A stretch of 64,000 bases of DNA from Anthonomus grandis grandis (taxonomy: Eukaryota; Arthropoda; Insecta; Coleoptera; Curculionidae). How positions within the stretch are numbered: the first letter of the stretch is position 1; each line of letters starts with the position of its first letter. The DNA is taken from positions 25,051,256 through 25,115,255 of the forward strand of contig NC_065557.1 of the NCBI RefSeq assembly GCF_022605725.1. Reading direction: 5' to 3'. A model generated the notes under the pieces. That model saw only the letters and a program-made list of their open reading frames with translations. It was not told where the DNA came from and did no database searches. A program made the position numbers and the translations under genes. Of this stretch, positions 23,077 to 38,062 are shown piece after piece.

Positions 23077-24983
23077 CCAGGATTATTAATTGTTTTTTAA
23101 AAAAATAATTATATCTCACTCTATTACTAATATCTATTATTCGAATATAATTTAAATTTACTATTTCGCATATACAAGATAGCCAAATGATGTTTTTTGC
23201 GGTTTGAACACAACCAGAGTTAAGAAAATGTAATAACTAATAGGGTTGGCGATTGTTCCGATTTAATTTTAATTCAATTTTTAGATATAATTTGATTAAC
23301 CCTAAATGATTTTTAAGAATAGTTTTATGTATTATGTTTTAAAAAAATAGTCATATCTCACTCAATTACGGTTATCTATTATTCAAATTTATTTTAAAAT
23401 TAATATTTAGGTTATACAAGATGACTCAATTGATCCTTTTTAAGTTTTGGACATAACCAGGGTTAAGAAAATAGAACAAATAATCATTATAGCATTGTCC
23501 GATTTGATTCCAATTAATTTTTGAAGTTCATTTGATGTACTGTAAATTATTTTTAAAATTTTTCTTATGAATTGTTTTTTAAAAAAATAATTATATCTCA
23601 CTCTATTACTGTTATCTATTATTCAAATTTATTTTAAAATTAATATTTAGGTTATACAAGATGACTCAATTGATCCTTTTTAAGTTTTGGACATAACCAG
23701 GGTTAAGAAAATAGAACAAATAATCATTATAGCATTGTCCGATTTGATTCCAATTAATTTTTGAAGTTCATTTAATGTACTGTAAATTATTTTTTAAATT
23801 TTTCTTATGAACTGTTTTTTAAAAAAAATAATTATATCTCACTCTATTACTGTTATCTATTATTCAAATTTATTTTAAAATTAATATTTAGGTTATACAA
23901 GATGACTCAATTGATCCTTTTTAAGTTTTGGACATAACCAGGGTTATGAAAATAGAACAATTAATCAATATAGCATTATCCGATTTGATTTCAATTTAAT
24001 CTTTGAAGTTCATTTGATGGACTGTAAATTATTTTTAAAATTTTTCCTATGAATTGTTTTCTAAAAAAATAATTATATCTCACTCTATTACTAATATCTA
24101 TTATTAGAATATAATTTAAATTAACTATTTCGCATATACAAGATAGCCAAATGATGTTTTTTGCGGTTTGAACACAACCAGAGTTAAGAAAATGTAATAA
24201 CTAATAGGGTTGGCGATTGTTCCGATTTAATTTTAATTCAATTTTTAGATATAATTTGATTAACCCTAAATGATTTTTAAGAATAGTTTTATGTATTATG
24301 TTTTAAAAAAATAGTCATATCTCACTCAATTACGGTTATCTTTTATTCAAATATAATTTAAAATTAATATTTAGATTACACAAGATGACCCAAATGATCC
24401 TTTTTAAGTTTTGGACATAACCAGGGTTAAAAAAAATAGAACAATTAATCATTATAGCATTGTCCGATTTGATTCCAATTAATTTTTGAAGTTCATTTGA
24501 TGTACTGTAAATTATTTTTTAAATTTTTCTTATGAACTGTTTTTTAAAAAAAATAATTATATCTCACTCTATTACTGTTATCTATTATTCAAATTTATTT
24601 TAAAATTAATATTTAGGTTATACAAGATGACTCATATGATCCTTTTTAAGTTTTGGACATAACCAGGGTTTAGAAAATAGAACAACTAATCATTATAGCA
24701 TTGTCCGATTTGATTTCAATTTAATCTTTAAAGTTCATTTGATGGACTGTAAATTATTTTTAAAATTTTTCTTATGAATTGTTTTCTAAAAAAATAATTA
24801 TATCTCACTCTATTACTAATATCTATTATTCGAATATAATTTGAATTTAGTATTTGGCATATACAACACAGCCAAATGATGTTTTTTGCGGTTTGAACAC
24901 AACCAGAGTTAAGAAAATGTAATAAACTAATAGCGTTTGCGATTGTTCCGATTTAATTTTAATTAAATTTTTCGATATAATTT
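23077..24983 (+). repeat. Array segment M1 to M4, second copy
   Basis: Same order as 14778-16684: B, Am, Am, Am (gggttatg), B, Ac, An, B, M4. Length M1 to M4 is 1907 bp in both. Private or sub-lineage changes include gggtttagaaaat near 24668, atttgaatttag near 24840 and ttcgatat just before M4. The ttcgatat form is shared with 26303, 45399, 46718 and 63107. Confidence 0.87.
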
Positions 24984-27900
24984 GATGATGATCCTTTTTA
25001 AGTTTTGGACATAACCAGGGTTAAAAAAAAATAGAACAATTAATCATTATAGCATTGTCCGATTTGATTCCAATTAATTTTTGAAGTTCATTTGATGTAC
25101 TGTAAATTATTTTTTAAATTTTTCTTATGAACTGTTTTTTAAAAAAAATAATTATATCTCACTCTATTACTGTTATCTATTATTCAAATTTATTTTAAAA
25201 TTAATATTTAGGTTATACAAGATGACTCATATGATCCTTTTTAAGTTTTGGACATAACCAGGGTTAAGAAAATAGAACAACTAATCATTATAGCATTGTC
25301 CGATTTGATTTCAATTTAATCTTTAAAGTTCATTTGATGGACTGTAAATTATTTTTAAAATTTTTCTTATGAATTGTTTTCTAAAAAAATAATTATATCT
25401 CACTCTATTACTAATATCTATTATTCGAATATAATTTAAATTTAGTATTTGGCATATACAACACAGCCAAATGATGTTTTTTGCGGTTTGAACACAACCA
25501 GAGTTAAGAAAATGTAATAAACTAATAGCGTTTGCGATTGTTCCGATTTAATTTTAATTAAATTTTTAGATATAATTTGATTAACCCTAAATAATTTTTA
25601 AAAATAATTTTATGTATTTTGTTTTAAAATAATAGTCATATCTCACTCAATTACGGTTATCTATTATTCATATTTATTTTAAAATTAATATTTAGGTTAT
25701 ACAAGATGACTCAATTGATCCTTTTTAAGTTTTGGACATAACCAGGGTTAAGAAGATAAAACAAATAATCATTATAGCATTGTCCGATTTGATTCCAATT
25801 AATTTTTGAAGTTCATTTGATGTACTGTAAATTATTTTTAAAATTTTTCTTATGAATTGTTTTTTAAAAGAATAATTATATCTCACTCTATTACTGTTAT
25901 CTATTATTCAAATTTATTTTAAAATTAATATTTAGGTTATACAAGATGACTCATATGATCCTTTTTAAGTTTTGGACATAACCAGGGTTAAGAAAATAGA
26001 ACAACTAATCATTATAGCATTGTCCGATTTGATTTCAATTTAATCTTTAAAGTTCATTTGATGGACTGTAAATTATTTTAAAAATTTTTCTTATGAATTG
26101 TTTTCTAAAAAAATAATTATATCTCACTCTATTACTAATATCTATTATTCGAATATAATTTAAATTTAGTATTTGGCATATACAACACAGCCAAATGATG
26201 TTTTTTGCGGTTTGAACACAACCAGAGTTAAGAAAATGTAATAAACTAATAGCGTTTGCGATTGTTCCGATTTAATTTTAATTAAATTTTTCGATATAAT
26301 TTGATGATGATCCTTTTTAAGTTTTGGACATAACCAGGGTTAAAAAAAAATAGAACAATTAATCATTATAGCATTGTCCGATTTGATTCCAATTAATTTT
26401 TGAAGTTCATTTGATGTACTGTAAATTATTTTTTAAATTTTTCTTATGAACTGTTTTTTAAAAAAAATAATTATATCTCACTCTATTACTGTTATCTATT
26501 ATTCAAATTTATTTTAAAATTAATATTTAGGTTATACAAGATGACTCATATGATCCTTTTTAAGTTTTGGACATAACCAGGGTTAAGAAAATAGAACAAC
26601 TAATCATTATAGCATTGTCCGATTTGATTTCAATTTAATCTTTAAAGTTCATTTGATGGACTGTAAATTATTTTTAAAATTTTTCTTATGAATTGTTTTC
26701 TAAAAAAATAATTATATCTCACTCTATTACTAATATCTATTATTCGAATATAATTTAAATTTAGTATTTGGCATATACAACACAGCCAAATGATGTTTTT
26801 TGCGGTTTGAACACAACCAGAGTTAAGAAAATGTAATAAACTAATAGCGTTTGCGATTGTTCCGATTTAATTTTAATTAAATTTTTAGATATAATTTGAT
26901 TAACCCTAAATAATTTTTAAAAATAATTTTATGTATTTTGTTTTAAAATAATAGTCATATCTCACTCAATTACGGTTATCTATTATTCATATTTATTTTA
27001 AAATTAATATTTAGGTTATACAAGATGACTCAATTGATCCTTTTTAAGTTTTGGACATAACCAGGGTTAAGAAGATAAAACAAATAATCATTATAGCATT
27101 GTCCGATTTGATTCCAATTAATTTTTGAAGTTCATTTGATGTACTGTAAATTATTTTTAAAATTTTTCTTATGAATTGTTTTTTAAAAGAATAATTATAT
27201 CTCACTCTATTACTGTTATCTATTATTCAAATTTATTTTAAAATTAATATTTAGGTTATACAAGATGACTCATATGATCCTTTTTAAGTTTTGGACATAA
27301 CCAGGGTTAAGAAAATAGAACAACTAATCATTATAGCATTGTCCGATTTGATTTCAATTTAATCTTTAAAGTTCATTTGATGGACTGTAAATTATTTTTA
27401 AAATTTTTCTTATGAATTGTTTTCTAAAAAAATAATTATATCTCACTCTATTACTAATATCTATTATTCGAATATAATTTAAATTTAGTATTTGGCATAT
27501 ACAACACAGCCAAATGATGTTTTTTGCGGTTTGAACACAATCAGAGTTAAGAAAATGTAATAAACTAATAGCGTTTGCGATTGTTCCGATTTAATTTTAA
27601 TTAAATTTTTAGATATAATTTGATTAACCCTAAATAATTTTTAAAAATAATTTTATGTATTTTGTTTTAAAATAATAGTCATATCTCACTCAATTACGGT
27701 TATCTATTATTCATATTTATTTTAAAATTAATATTTAGGTTATACAAGATGACTCAATTGATCCTTTTTAAGTTTTGGACATAACCAGGGTTAAGAAGAT
27801 AAAACAAATAATCATTATAGCATTGTCCGATTTGATTCCAATTAATTTTTGAAGTTCATTTGATGTACTGTAAATTATTTTTAAAATTTTTCTTATGAAT

Positions 27901-28230
27901 TGTTTTTTAAAAGAATAATTATATCTCACTCTATTACTGTTATCTATTATTCAAATTTATTTTAAAATTAATATTTAGGTTATACAAGATGACTCATATG
28001 ATCCTTTTTAAGTTTTGGACATAACCAGGGTTAAGAAAATAGAACAACTAATCATTATAGCATTGTCCGATTTGATTTCAATTTAATCTTTAAAGTTCAT
28101 TTGATGGACTGTAAATTATTTTTAAAATTTTCCCTATGAATTGTTTTCTAAAAAAATAATTATATCTCACTCTATTACTAATATCTATTATTCGAATATA
28201 ATTTAAACTTAGTATTTGGCATATACAAGA
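24984..28230 (+). repeat. A-A-B trimer higher-order repeat block (~720 bp unit)
   Basis: Order: A, An, B, Am (gaagataaaac), An, B, M4 26303, A, An, B, Am (gaagataaaac), An, B, Am (gaagataaaac), An, start of B. Two scales are visible: a 1319-bp repeat between M4 junctions (24984 to 26303) and a roughly 720-bp trimer Am-An-B near 27.05, 27.77 kb. The Am units share ttttttaaaagaataatt. The block is repeated at 45.4-48.6 kb at offset 20415. A B near 27533 has private aacacaatcag. Confidence 0.88.
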
Positions 28231-29231
28231 TAGCCAAATGATGTTTTTTGCGGTTTGAACACAACCAGAGTTAAGAAAATGTAATAACTAATAGGGTTTG
28301 CGATTGTTCCGATTTAATTTTAATTCAATTTTTAGATATAATTTGATTAACCCTAAATGATTTTTAAGAATAGTTTTATGTATTATGTTTTAAAAAAATA
28401 GTCATATCTCACTCAATTACGGTCATCTTTTATTCAAATATAATTTAAAATTAATATTTAGATTACACAAGATGACCCAAATGATCCTTTTTAAGTTTTA
28501 GACATAACCAGGGTTAAGAAAATAGAACAATTAATCATTATAGCATTGTCCGATTTGATTCCAATTTAATTTTTGAAGTTCATTTTGATGTACTGTCAAT
28601 TATTTTTAAAATTTTTCTTATGAATTGTTTTTTAAAAAAATAATTATATCACCCTCTATTACTAATATCTATTATTAGAATATAATTTAAATTAACTATT
28701 TCGCATATACAAGATAGCCAAATGATGTTTTTTGCGGTTTGAACACAACCAGAGTTAAGAAAATGTAATAACTAATAGGGTTGGCGATTGTTCCGATTTA
28801 ATTTTAATTCAATTTTTAGATATAATTTGATTAACCCTAAATGATTTTTAAGAATAGTTTTATGTATTATGTTTTAAAAAAATAGTCATCTCACTCAATT
28901 ACGGTTATCTTTTATTCAAATATAATTTAAAATTAATATTTAGATTACACAAGATGACTCAAATGATCCTTTTTAAGTTTTAGACATAACCAGGGTTAAG
29001 AAAATAGAACAATTAATCATTATAGCATTGTCCGATTTGATTTCAATTTAATCTTTGAAGATCATTAGATGTACTGTAAATTATTTTTTAAATTTTTCTT
29101 ATGAACTGTTTTTAAAAAAAAATAATTATATCTCACTCTATTACTGTTATCTATTATTCAAATTTATTTTAAAATTAATATTTAGGTTATACAAGATGAC
29201 TCAAATGATCCTATTTAAGTTTTGGACATAA
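28231..29231 (+). repeat. Array segment: B Ac B Aa leading to M1
   Basis: Order: B with agggtttgcg, Ac (ggtcatc at 28421), B, Aa (gactcaaatg near 28955) and the M1 unit. There is a private 2-bp loss (tagtcatctc instead of tagtcatatctc, near 28884). This segment matches two right-hand places: about 48.64-49.18 kb at offset 20415, and about 49.99-50.99 kb at offset 21760-21762. The right-hand copy of the large duplication therefore contains an extra stretch of about 1.35 kb here. Confidence 0.84.
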
Positions 29232-32200
29232 CCAGGATTATTAATTGTTTTTTAAAAAAATAATTATATCTCACTCTATTACTAATATCTATTATTCGAA
29301 TATAATTTAAATTTACTATTTCGCATATACAAGATAGCCAAATGATGTTTTTTGCGGTTTGAACACAACCAGAGTTAAGAAAATGTAATAACTAATAGGG
29401 TTTGCGATTGTTCCGATTTAATTTTAATTCAATTTTTAGATATAATTTGATTAACCCTAAATGATTTTTAAGAATAGTTTTATGTATTATGTTTTAAAAA
29501 AATAGTCATATCTCACTCAATTACGGTCATCTTTTATTCAAATATAATTTAAAATTAATATTTAGATTACACAAGATGACCCAAATGATCCTTTTTAAGT
29601 TTTAGACATAACCAGGGTTAAGAAAATAGAACAATTAATCATTATAGCATTGTCCGATTTGATTCCAATTTAATTTTTGAAGTTCATTTTGATGTACTGT
29701 CAATTATTTTTAAAATTTTTCTTATGAATTGTTTTTTAAAAAAATAATTATATCACCCTCTATTACTAATATCTATTATTAGAATATAATTTAAATTAAC
29801 TATTTCGCATATACAAGATAGCCAAATGATGTTTTTTGCGGTTTGAACACAACCAGAGTTAAGAAAATGTAATAACTAATAGGGTTGGCGATTGTTCCGA
29901 TTTAATTTTAATTCAATTTTTAGATATAATTTGATTAACCCTAAATGATTTTTAAGAATAGTTTTATGTATTATGTTTTAAAAAAATAGTCATATCTCAC
30001 TCAATTACGGTTATCTTTTATTCAAATATAATTTAAAATTAAAATTTAGATTACACAAGATGACTCAAATGATCCTTTTTAAGTTTTAGACATAACCAGG
30101 GTTAAGAAAATAGAACAATTAATCATTATAGCATTGTCCGATTTGATTTCAATTTAATCTTTGAAGATCATTAGATGTACTGTAAATTATTTTTTAAATT
30201 TTTCTTATGAACTGTTTTTAAAAAAAAATAATTATATCTCACTCTATTACTGTTATCTATTATTCAAATTTATTTAAAAATTAATATTTAGGTTATACAA
30301 GATGACTCATATGATCCTTTTTAAGTTTTGGACATAAACAGGGTTAAGAAAATAGAACAATTAATCATTATAGCATTATCCAATTTGATTTCAATTTAAT
30401 CTTTGAAGTTCATTTGATGGACTGTAAATTATTTTTAAAATTTTTCTTATGAATTGTTTTCTAAAAAAATAATTATATCTCACTCTATTACTAATATCTA
30501 TTATTCGAATATAATTTAAATTTACTATTTGGCATATACAAGACAGCCAAATGATGTTTTTTGTGGTTTGAACACAACCAGAGTTAAGAAAATGTAATAA
30601 CTAATAGCATTGGCGATTGTTTTGATTTAATTTTAATTAAATTTTTAGATATAATTTGATTAACCCTAAAAAATTTTTTAAAATAATTTTATGTATTATG
30701 TTTTAAGAAAATAGTCATATCTCACTCAATTACGGTTATCTATTATTCATATTTATTTTAAAATTAATATTTAGGTTTTACAAGATGACTCCATATACAT
30801 TATATATGCTACAACCCCATTATAGCATTATCCAATTTGATTTCAATTTAATCTTTGAAGTTCATTTGATGGACTGTAAATTATTTTTAAAATTTTTCTT
30901 ATGAATTGTTTTCTAAAAAAATAATTATATCTCACTCTATTACTAATATCTATTATTCGAATATAATTTAAATATTTTATTTCGCATATACAAGATAGCC
31001 AAATTATGTTTTTTGCGGTTTGAACACAACCAGAGTTAAGAAAATGTAATAACTAATAGCATTGGCGATTGTTCCAATTTAATTTTAATTAAATTTTTAG
31101 ATATAATTTGATTAACCCTAAATAATTTTTTAAAATAATTTTATGTATTATGTTTTAAAAAAATAGTCATATCTCACTCAATTACGGTTATCTATTATTC
31201 ATATTTATTTTAAAATTAATATTTAGGTTTTACAAGATGACTCCATATACATTATATATGCTATAACCCCATTATAGCATTATCCGATTTGATTTCAATT
31301 TAATCTTTGAAGTTCATTTGATGGACTGTAAATTATTTTTAAAATTTTTCTTATGAATTGTTTTCTAAAAAAATAATTATATCTCACTCTATTACTAATA
31401 TCTATTATTCGAATATAATTTAAATATACTATTTCGCATATACAAGATAGCCAAATTATGTTTTTTGCGGTTTGAACACAACCAGAGTTAAGAAAATGTA
31501 ATAACTAATAGCGTTGGCGATTGTTCCAATTTAATTTTAATTAAATTTTTAGATATAATTTCATTAACCCTAAATAATTTTTAAAAATAATTTTATGTAT
31601 TATGTTTTAAAAAAATAGTCATATCGCACTCAATTACGGTTATCTTTTATTCAAATTTATTTTAAAATTAATATTTTGGTTATACAAGATGACTCAATTG
31701 ATCCTTTTTAAGTTTTGGACATAACCAGGGTTATGAAAATAGAACAATTAATCAATATAGCATTATCCGATTTGATTTCAATTTAATCTTTGAAGTTCAT
31801 TTGATGGACTGTAAATTATTTTTAAAATTTTTCCTATGAATTGTTTTCTAAAAAAATAATTATATCTCACTCTATTACTAATATCTATTATTCGAATATA
31901 ATTTAAATTTACTATTTCGCATATACAAGATAGCCAAATGACGTTTTTTGCGGTTCGAACACAGAGTTAAGAAAATGTAATAACTAATAGGGTTGGCGAT
32001 TGTTCCGATTTAATTTTATTTCAATTTTTAGATATAATTTGATTAACCCTAAATGATTTTTAAGAATAGTTTTATGTATTATGTTTTAAAAAAATAGTCA
32101 TATCTCACTCAATTACGGTTATCTATTATTCATATTTATTTTAAAATTAATATTTAGGTTATACAAGATGACTCCATATACATTATATATGCTATAACCC

Positions 32201-32450
32201 CATTATAGCATTATCCAATTTGATTTCAATTTAATCTTTGAAGTTCATTTGATGGACTGTAAATTATTTTTAAAATTTTTCTTATGAATTGTTTTCTAAA
32301 AAAATAATTATATCTCACTCTATTACTAATATCTATTATTCGAATATAATTTAAATTTACTATTTGGCATATACAAGACAGCCAAATGATGGTTTTTGCG
32401 GTTTGAACACAACCAGAGTTAAGAAAATGTAATAACTAATAGCATTGGCT
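29232..32450 (+). repeat. M1-to-M3 cassette copy 4
   Basis: Order: M1, B (agggtttgcg), Ac (ggtcatc), B, Aa, An (cataaacaggg), B (tttttgtggtttg near 30558), J' 30788 (ctacaacccc), B, J' 31240, B, Am (gggttatg), M6 31956, J' 32171, B (gatggtttttgcgg near 32387), M3 32447. M1 to J' is 1556 bp and J' to M3 is 1659 bp. The variants tgtgg, atggttttt, atattttgg and aatattttatttcgc are shared only with cassette copy 6 (offset 21762), and identify the two as recent duplicates. Confidence 0.89.
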
Positions 32451-33225
32451 ATTTACTATTTCGCATATACAAGATAGCCAAATGATGTTTTTTGCGGTTT
32501 GAACACAACCAGAATTAAGAAAATATAATAACTGATAGCGTTAAAGATTGTTCCGATTTAATTCAATTTTTAGATATAATTTGATTAACCCTAAATGATT
32601 TTTAAGAATAGTTTTATGTATTATGTTTTAAAAAAATAGTCATATCTCACTCAATTACGGTTATCTTTTATTCAAATATAATTTAAAATTAATATTTAGA
32701 TTACACAAGATGACTCAAATGATCCTTTTTAAGTTTTAGACATAACCAGGGTTAAGAAAATAGAACAATTAATCATTATAGCATTGTCCGATTTGATTTC
32801 AATTAATTTTTGAAGTTCATTTGATGTACTGTAAATTATTTTTAAAATTTTTCTTATGAATTGTTTTTTAAAAAAATAATTATATCTCACTCTATCACTG
32901 TTATCTATTATTCGAATAGAATTTAAATATACTATTTCGCATATACAAGATAGCCAAATGATGTTTTTTACGGTTTGAACACAACCAGAATTAACAAAAT
33001 ATAATAATTGATAGCGTTAAAGATTGTTCCGATTTAATTTAATTTTTAGATATAATTTGATAAACCCTAAATAAATGACTTTTAAAAATATTTTGATGTA
33101 TTTTGTTTAAAAAAAATAGTCATATCTCACTCAATTACGGTTATCTATTATTCAAATTTATTTTAAAATTAATATTTAGGTTATACAAGATGACTCAAAT
33201 GATCCTATTTAAGTTTTGGACATAA
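32451..33225 (+). repeat. Array segment: B Aa B' leading to M1
   Basis: Order: B (gaattaag) that switches near 32.56 kb from the B' lineage form to an attcaatttttag form, Aa (gactcaaatg near 32711), an A tail with private ctatcactg, B' (acgg 32970, tttgataaaccc form) and M1 33226. At the switch the colinearity with 54.2-54.3 kb (offset 21762) ends, so it is a recombination seam. Confidence 0.83.
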
Positions 33226-36200
33226 CCAGGATTATTAATTGTTTTTTAAAAAAATAATTATATCTCACTCTATTACTAATATCTATTATTCGAATATAAT
33301 TTAAATTTACTATTTCGCATATACAAGATAGCCAAATGATGTTTTTTGCGGTTTGAACACAACCAGAGTTAAGAAAATGTAATAACTAATAGGGTTTGCG
33401 ATTGTTCCGATTTAATTTTAATTCAATTTTTAGATATAATTTGATTAACCCTAAATGATTTTTAAGAATAGTTTTATGTATTATGTTTTAAAAAAATAGT
33501 CATATCTCACTCAATTACGGTTATCTTTTATTCAAATATAATTTAAAATTAATATTTAGATTACACAAGATGACCCAAATGATCCTTTTTAAGTTTTAGA
33601 CATAACCAGGGTTAAGAAAATAGAACAATTAATCATTATAGCATTGTCCGATTTGATTCCAATTTAATTTTTGAAGTTCATTTTGATGTACTGTCAATTA
33701 TTTTTAAAATTTTTCTTATGAATTATTTTTTAAAAAAATAATTATATCACCCTCTATTACTAATATCTATTATTAGAATATAATTTAAATTAACTATTTC
33801 GCATATACAAGATAGCCAAATGATGTTTTTTGCGGTTTGAACACAACCAGAGTTAAGAAAATGTAATAACTAATAGGGTTGGCGATTGTTCCGATTTAAT
33901 TTTAATTCAATTTTTAGATATAATTTGATTAACCCTAAATGATTTTTAAGAATAGTTTTATGTATTATGTTTTAAAAAAATAGTCATATCTCACTCAATT
34001 ACGGTTATCTTTTATTCAAATATAATTTAAAATTAATATTTAGATTACACAAGATGACTCAAATGATCCTTTTTAAGTTTTAGACATAACCAGGGTTAAG
34101 AAAATAGAACAATTAATCATTATAGCATTGTCCGATTTGATTTCAATTTAATCTTTGAAGATCATTAGATGTACTGTAAATTATTTTTTAAATTTTTCTT
34201 ATGAACTGTTTTTAAAAAAAAATAATTATATCTCACTCTATTACTGTTATCTATTATTTAAATTTATTTTAAAATTAATATTTAGGTTATACAAGATGAC
34301 TCATATGATCCTTTTTAAGTTTTGGACATAAACAGGGTTAAGAAAATAGAACAATTAATCATTATAGCATTATCCAATTTGATTTCAATTTAATCTTTGA
34401 AGTTCATTTGATGGACTGTAAATTATTTTTAAAATTTTTCTTATGAATTGTTTTCTAAAAAAATAATTATATCTCACTCTATTACTAATATCTATTATTC
34501 GAATATAATTTAAATTTACTATTTGGCATATACAAGACAGCCAAATGATGTTTTTTGCGGTTTGAACACAACCAGAGTTAAGAAAATGTAATAACTAATA
34601 GCATTGGCGATTGTTCCGATTTAATTTTAATTAAATTTTTAGATATAATTTGATTAACCCTAAATAATTTTTTAAAATAATTTTATGTATTATGTTTTAA
34701 AAAAATAGTCATATCTCACTCAATTACGGTTATCTATTATTCATATTTATTTTAAAATTAATATTTAGGTTTTACAAGATGACTCCATATACATTATATA
34801 TGCTACAACCCCATTATAGCATTATCCAATTTGATTTCAATTTAATCTTTGAAGTTCATTTGATGGACTGTAAATTATTTTTAAAATTTTTCTTATGAAT
34901 TGTTTTCTAAAAAAATAATTATATCTCACTCTATTACTAATATCTATTATTCGAATATAATTTAAATATACTATTTCGCATATACAAGATAGCCAAATTA
35001 TGTTTTTTGCGGTTTGAACACAACCAGAGTTAAGAAAATGTAATAACTAATAGCATTGGCGATTGTTCCGATTTAATTTTAATTAAATTTTTAGATATAA
35101 TTTGATTAACCCTAAATAATTTTTTAAAATAATTTTATGTATTATGTTTTAAAAAAATAGTCATATCTCACTCAATTACGGTTATCTATTATTCATATTT
35201 ATTTTAAAATTAATATTTAGGTTTTACAAGATGACTCCATATACATTATATATGCTATAACCCCATTATAGCATTATCCGATTTGATTTTAATTTAATCT
35301 TTGAAGTTCATTTGATGGACTGTAAATTATTTTTAAAATTTTTCTTATGAATTGTTTTCTAAAAAAATAATTATATCTCACTCTATTACTAATATCTATT
35401 ATTCGAATATAATTTAAATATACTATTTCGCATATACAAGATAGCCAAATTATGTTTTTTGCGGTTTGAACACAACCAGAGTTAAGAAAATGTAATAACT
35501 AATAGCGTTGGCGATTGTTCCAATTTAATTTTAATTAAATTTTTAGATATAATTTCATTAACCCTAAATAATTTTTAAAAATAATTTTATGTATTATGTT
35601 TTAAAAAAATAGTCATATCGCACTCAATTACGGTTATCTTTTATTCAAATTTATTTTAAAATTAATATTTAGGTTATACAAGATGACTCAATTGATCCTT
35701 TTTAAGTTTTGGACATAACCAGGGTTATGAAAATAGAACAATTAATCAATATAGCATTATCCGATTTGATTTCAATTTAATCTTTGAAGTTCATTTGATG
35801 GACTGTAAATTATTTTTAAAATTTTTCCTATGAATTGTTTTCTAAAAAAATAATTATATCTCACTCTATTACTAATATCTATTATTCGAATATAATTTAA
35901 ATTTACTATTTCGCATATACAAGATAGCCAAATGACGTTTTTTGCGGTTCGAACACAGAGTTAAGAAAATGTAATAACTAATAGGGTTGGCGATTGTTCC
36001 GATTTAATTTTATTTCAATTTTTAGATATAATTTGATTAACCCTAAATGATTTTTAAGAATAGTTTTATGTATTATGTTTTAAAAAAATAGTCATATCTC
36101 ACTCAATTACGGTTATCTATTATTCATATTTATTTTAAAATTAATATTTAGGTTATACAAGATGACTCCATATACATTATATATGCTATAACCCCATTAT

Positions 36201-36444
36201 AGCATTATCCAATTTGATTTCAATTTAATCTTTGAAGTTCATTTGATGGACTGTAAATTATTTTTAAAATTTTTCTTATGAATTGTTTTCTAAAAAAATA
36301 ATTATATCTCACTCTATTACTAATATCTATTATTCGAATATAATTTAAATTTACTATTTGGCATATACAAGACAGCCAAATGATGTTTTTTGCGGTTTGA
36401 ACACAACCAGAGTTAAGAAAATGTAATAACTAATAGCATTGGCT
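33226..36444 (+). repeat. M1-to-M3 cassette copy 5
   Basis: Same order as copy 4, from which it is displaced by exactly 3994 bp at M1, each J', M6 and M3. Markers: M1 33226, J' 34782 (ctacaacccc), J' 35234, M6 35950, J' 36165, M3 36441. It lacks the tgtgg and atggttttt changes of copy 4. It has ttatttaaattt near 34255, gattttaatttaatc near 35284 and tgaattattttttaaa near 33719, all shared with cassette copy 7. Confidence 0.89.
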
Positions 36445-38062
36445 ATTTACTATTTCGCATATACAAGATAGCCAAATGATGTTTTTTGCGGTTTGAACAC
36501 AACCAGAGTTAAGAAAATGTAATAAACTAATAGCGTTTGCGATTGTTCCGATTTAATTTTAATTAAATTTTTAGATATAATTTGATTAACCCTAAATAAT
36601 TTTTAAAAATAATTTTATGTATTATGTTTTAAAATAATAGTCATATCTCACTCAATTACGGTTATCTATTATTCATATTTATTTTAAAATTAATATTTAG
36701 GTTATACAAGATGACTCAATTGATCCTTTAAGTTTTGGACATAACCAGGGTTAAGAAAATAGAACAAATAATCATTATAGCATTGTCCGATTTGATTCCA
36801 ATTAATTTTTGAAGTTCATTTGATGTACTGTAAATTATTTTTAAAATTTTTCTTATGAATTGTTTTTTAAAAAAATAATTATATCTCACTCTATTACTGT
36901 TATCTATTATTCGAATAGAATTTAAATATACTATTTCGCATATACAAGATAGCCAAATGATGTTTTTTACGGTTTGAACACAACCAGAATTAAGAAAATA
37001 TAATAATTGATAGCGTTAAAGATTGTTCCGATTTAATTTAATTTTTAGATATAATTTGATTAACCCTAAATAAATGACTTTTAAAAATATTTTGATGTAT
37101 TTTGTTTAAAAAAAATAGTCATATCTCACTCAATTACGGTTATCTATTATTCAAATTTATTTTAAAATTAATATTTAGGTTATACAAGATGACTCAAATG
37201 ATCCTATTTAAGTTTTGGACATAACCAGGATTATTAATTGTTTTTTAAAAAAATAATTATATCTCACTCTATTACTAATATCTATTATTCGAATATAATT
37301 TAAATTTACTATTTCGCATATACAAGATAGCCAAATGATGTTTTTTGCGGTTTGAACACAACCAGAGTTAAGAAAATGTAATAACTAATAGGGTTGGCGA
37401 TTGTTCCGATTTAATTTTAATTCAATTTTTAGATATAGTTTGATTAACCCTAAATGATTTTTAAGAATAGTTTTATGTATTATGTTTTAAAAAAATAGTC
37501 ATATCTCACTCAATTACGGTTATCTTTTATTCAAATATAATTTAAAATTAATATTTAGATTACACAAGATGACCCAAATGATCCTTTTTAAGTTTTAGAC
37601 ATAACCAGGGTTAAGAAAATAGAACAATTAATCATTATAGCATTGTCCGATTTGATTCCAATTTAATTTTTGAAGTTCATTTGATGTACTGTAAATTATT
37701 TTTAAAATTTTTCTTATGAATTGTTTTTTAAAAAAATAATTATATCTCACTCTATTACTGTTATCTATTATTCAAATTTATTTTAAAATTAATATTTAGG
37801 TTATACAAGATGACTCAAATGATCCTATTTAAGTTTTGGACATAACCAGGATTATTAATTGTTTTTTAAAAAAATAATTATATCTCACTCTATTACTAAT
37901 ATCTATTATTCGAATATAATTTAAATTTACTATTTCGCATATACAAGATAGCCAAATGATGTTTTTTGCGGTTTGAACACAACCAGAGTTAAGAAAATGT
38001 AATAACTAATAGGGTTGGCGATTGTTCCGATTTAATTTTAATTCAATTTTTAGATATAATTT
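36445..38062 (+). repeat. Array segment: B Am B' M1 B Ac M1 B M4
   Basis: Order: B (aataaactaatagcg), Am (gatcctttaag), B' 36969 (gaattaag), M1 37225, B, Ac (after a B with gatatagtttg near 37432), a second M1 unit at 37846, B and M4 38063. The two M1 junctions only 621 bp apart are unique in the window. Colinearity with 58.2-59.46 kb (offset 21793) stops near 37.68 kb and colinearity with 61.0 kb (offset 23240) starts near 37.76 kb. Confidence 0.85.

Noticed and set aside
29232..36444. Adjacent cassettes 4 and 5 as an assembly stutter
   Set aside because: They differ by linked variants (tgtgg, atggttttt, ttatttaaattt, gattttaatttaatc), each shared with a different right-hand partner, so they are distinct copies. 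Raw-read confirmation is still the decisive test.
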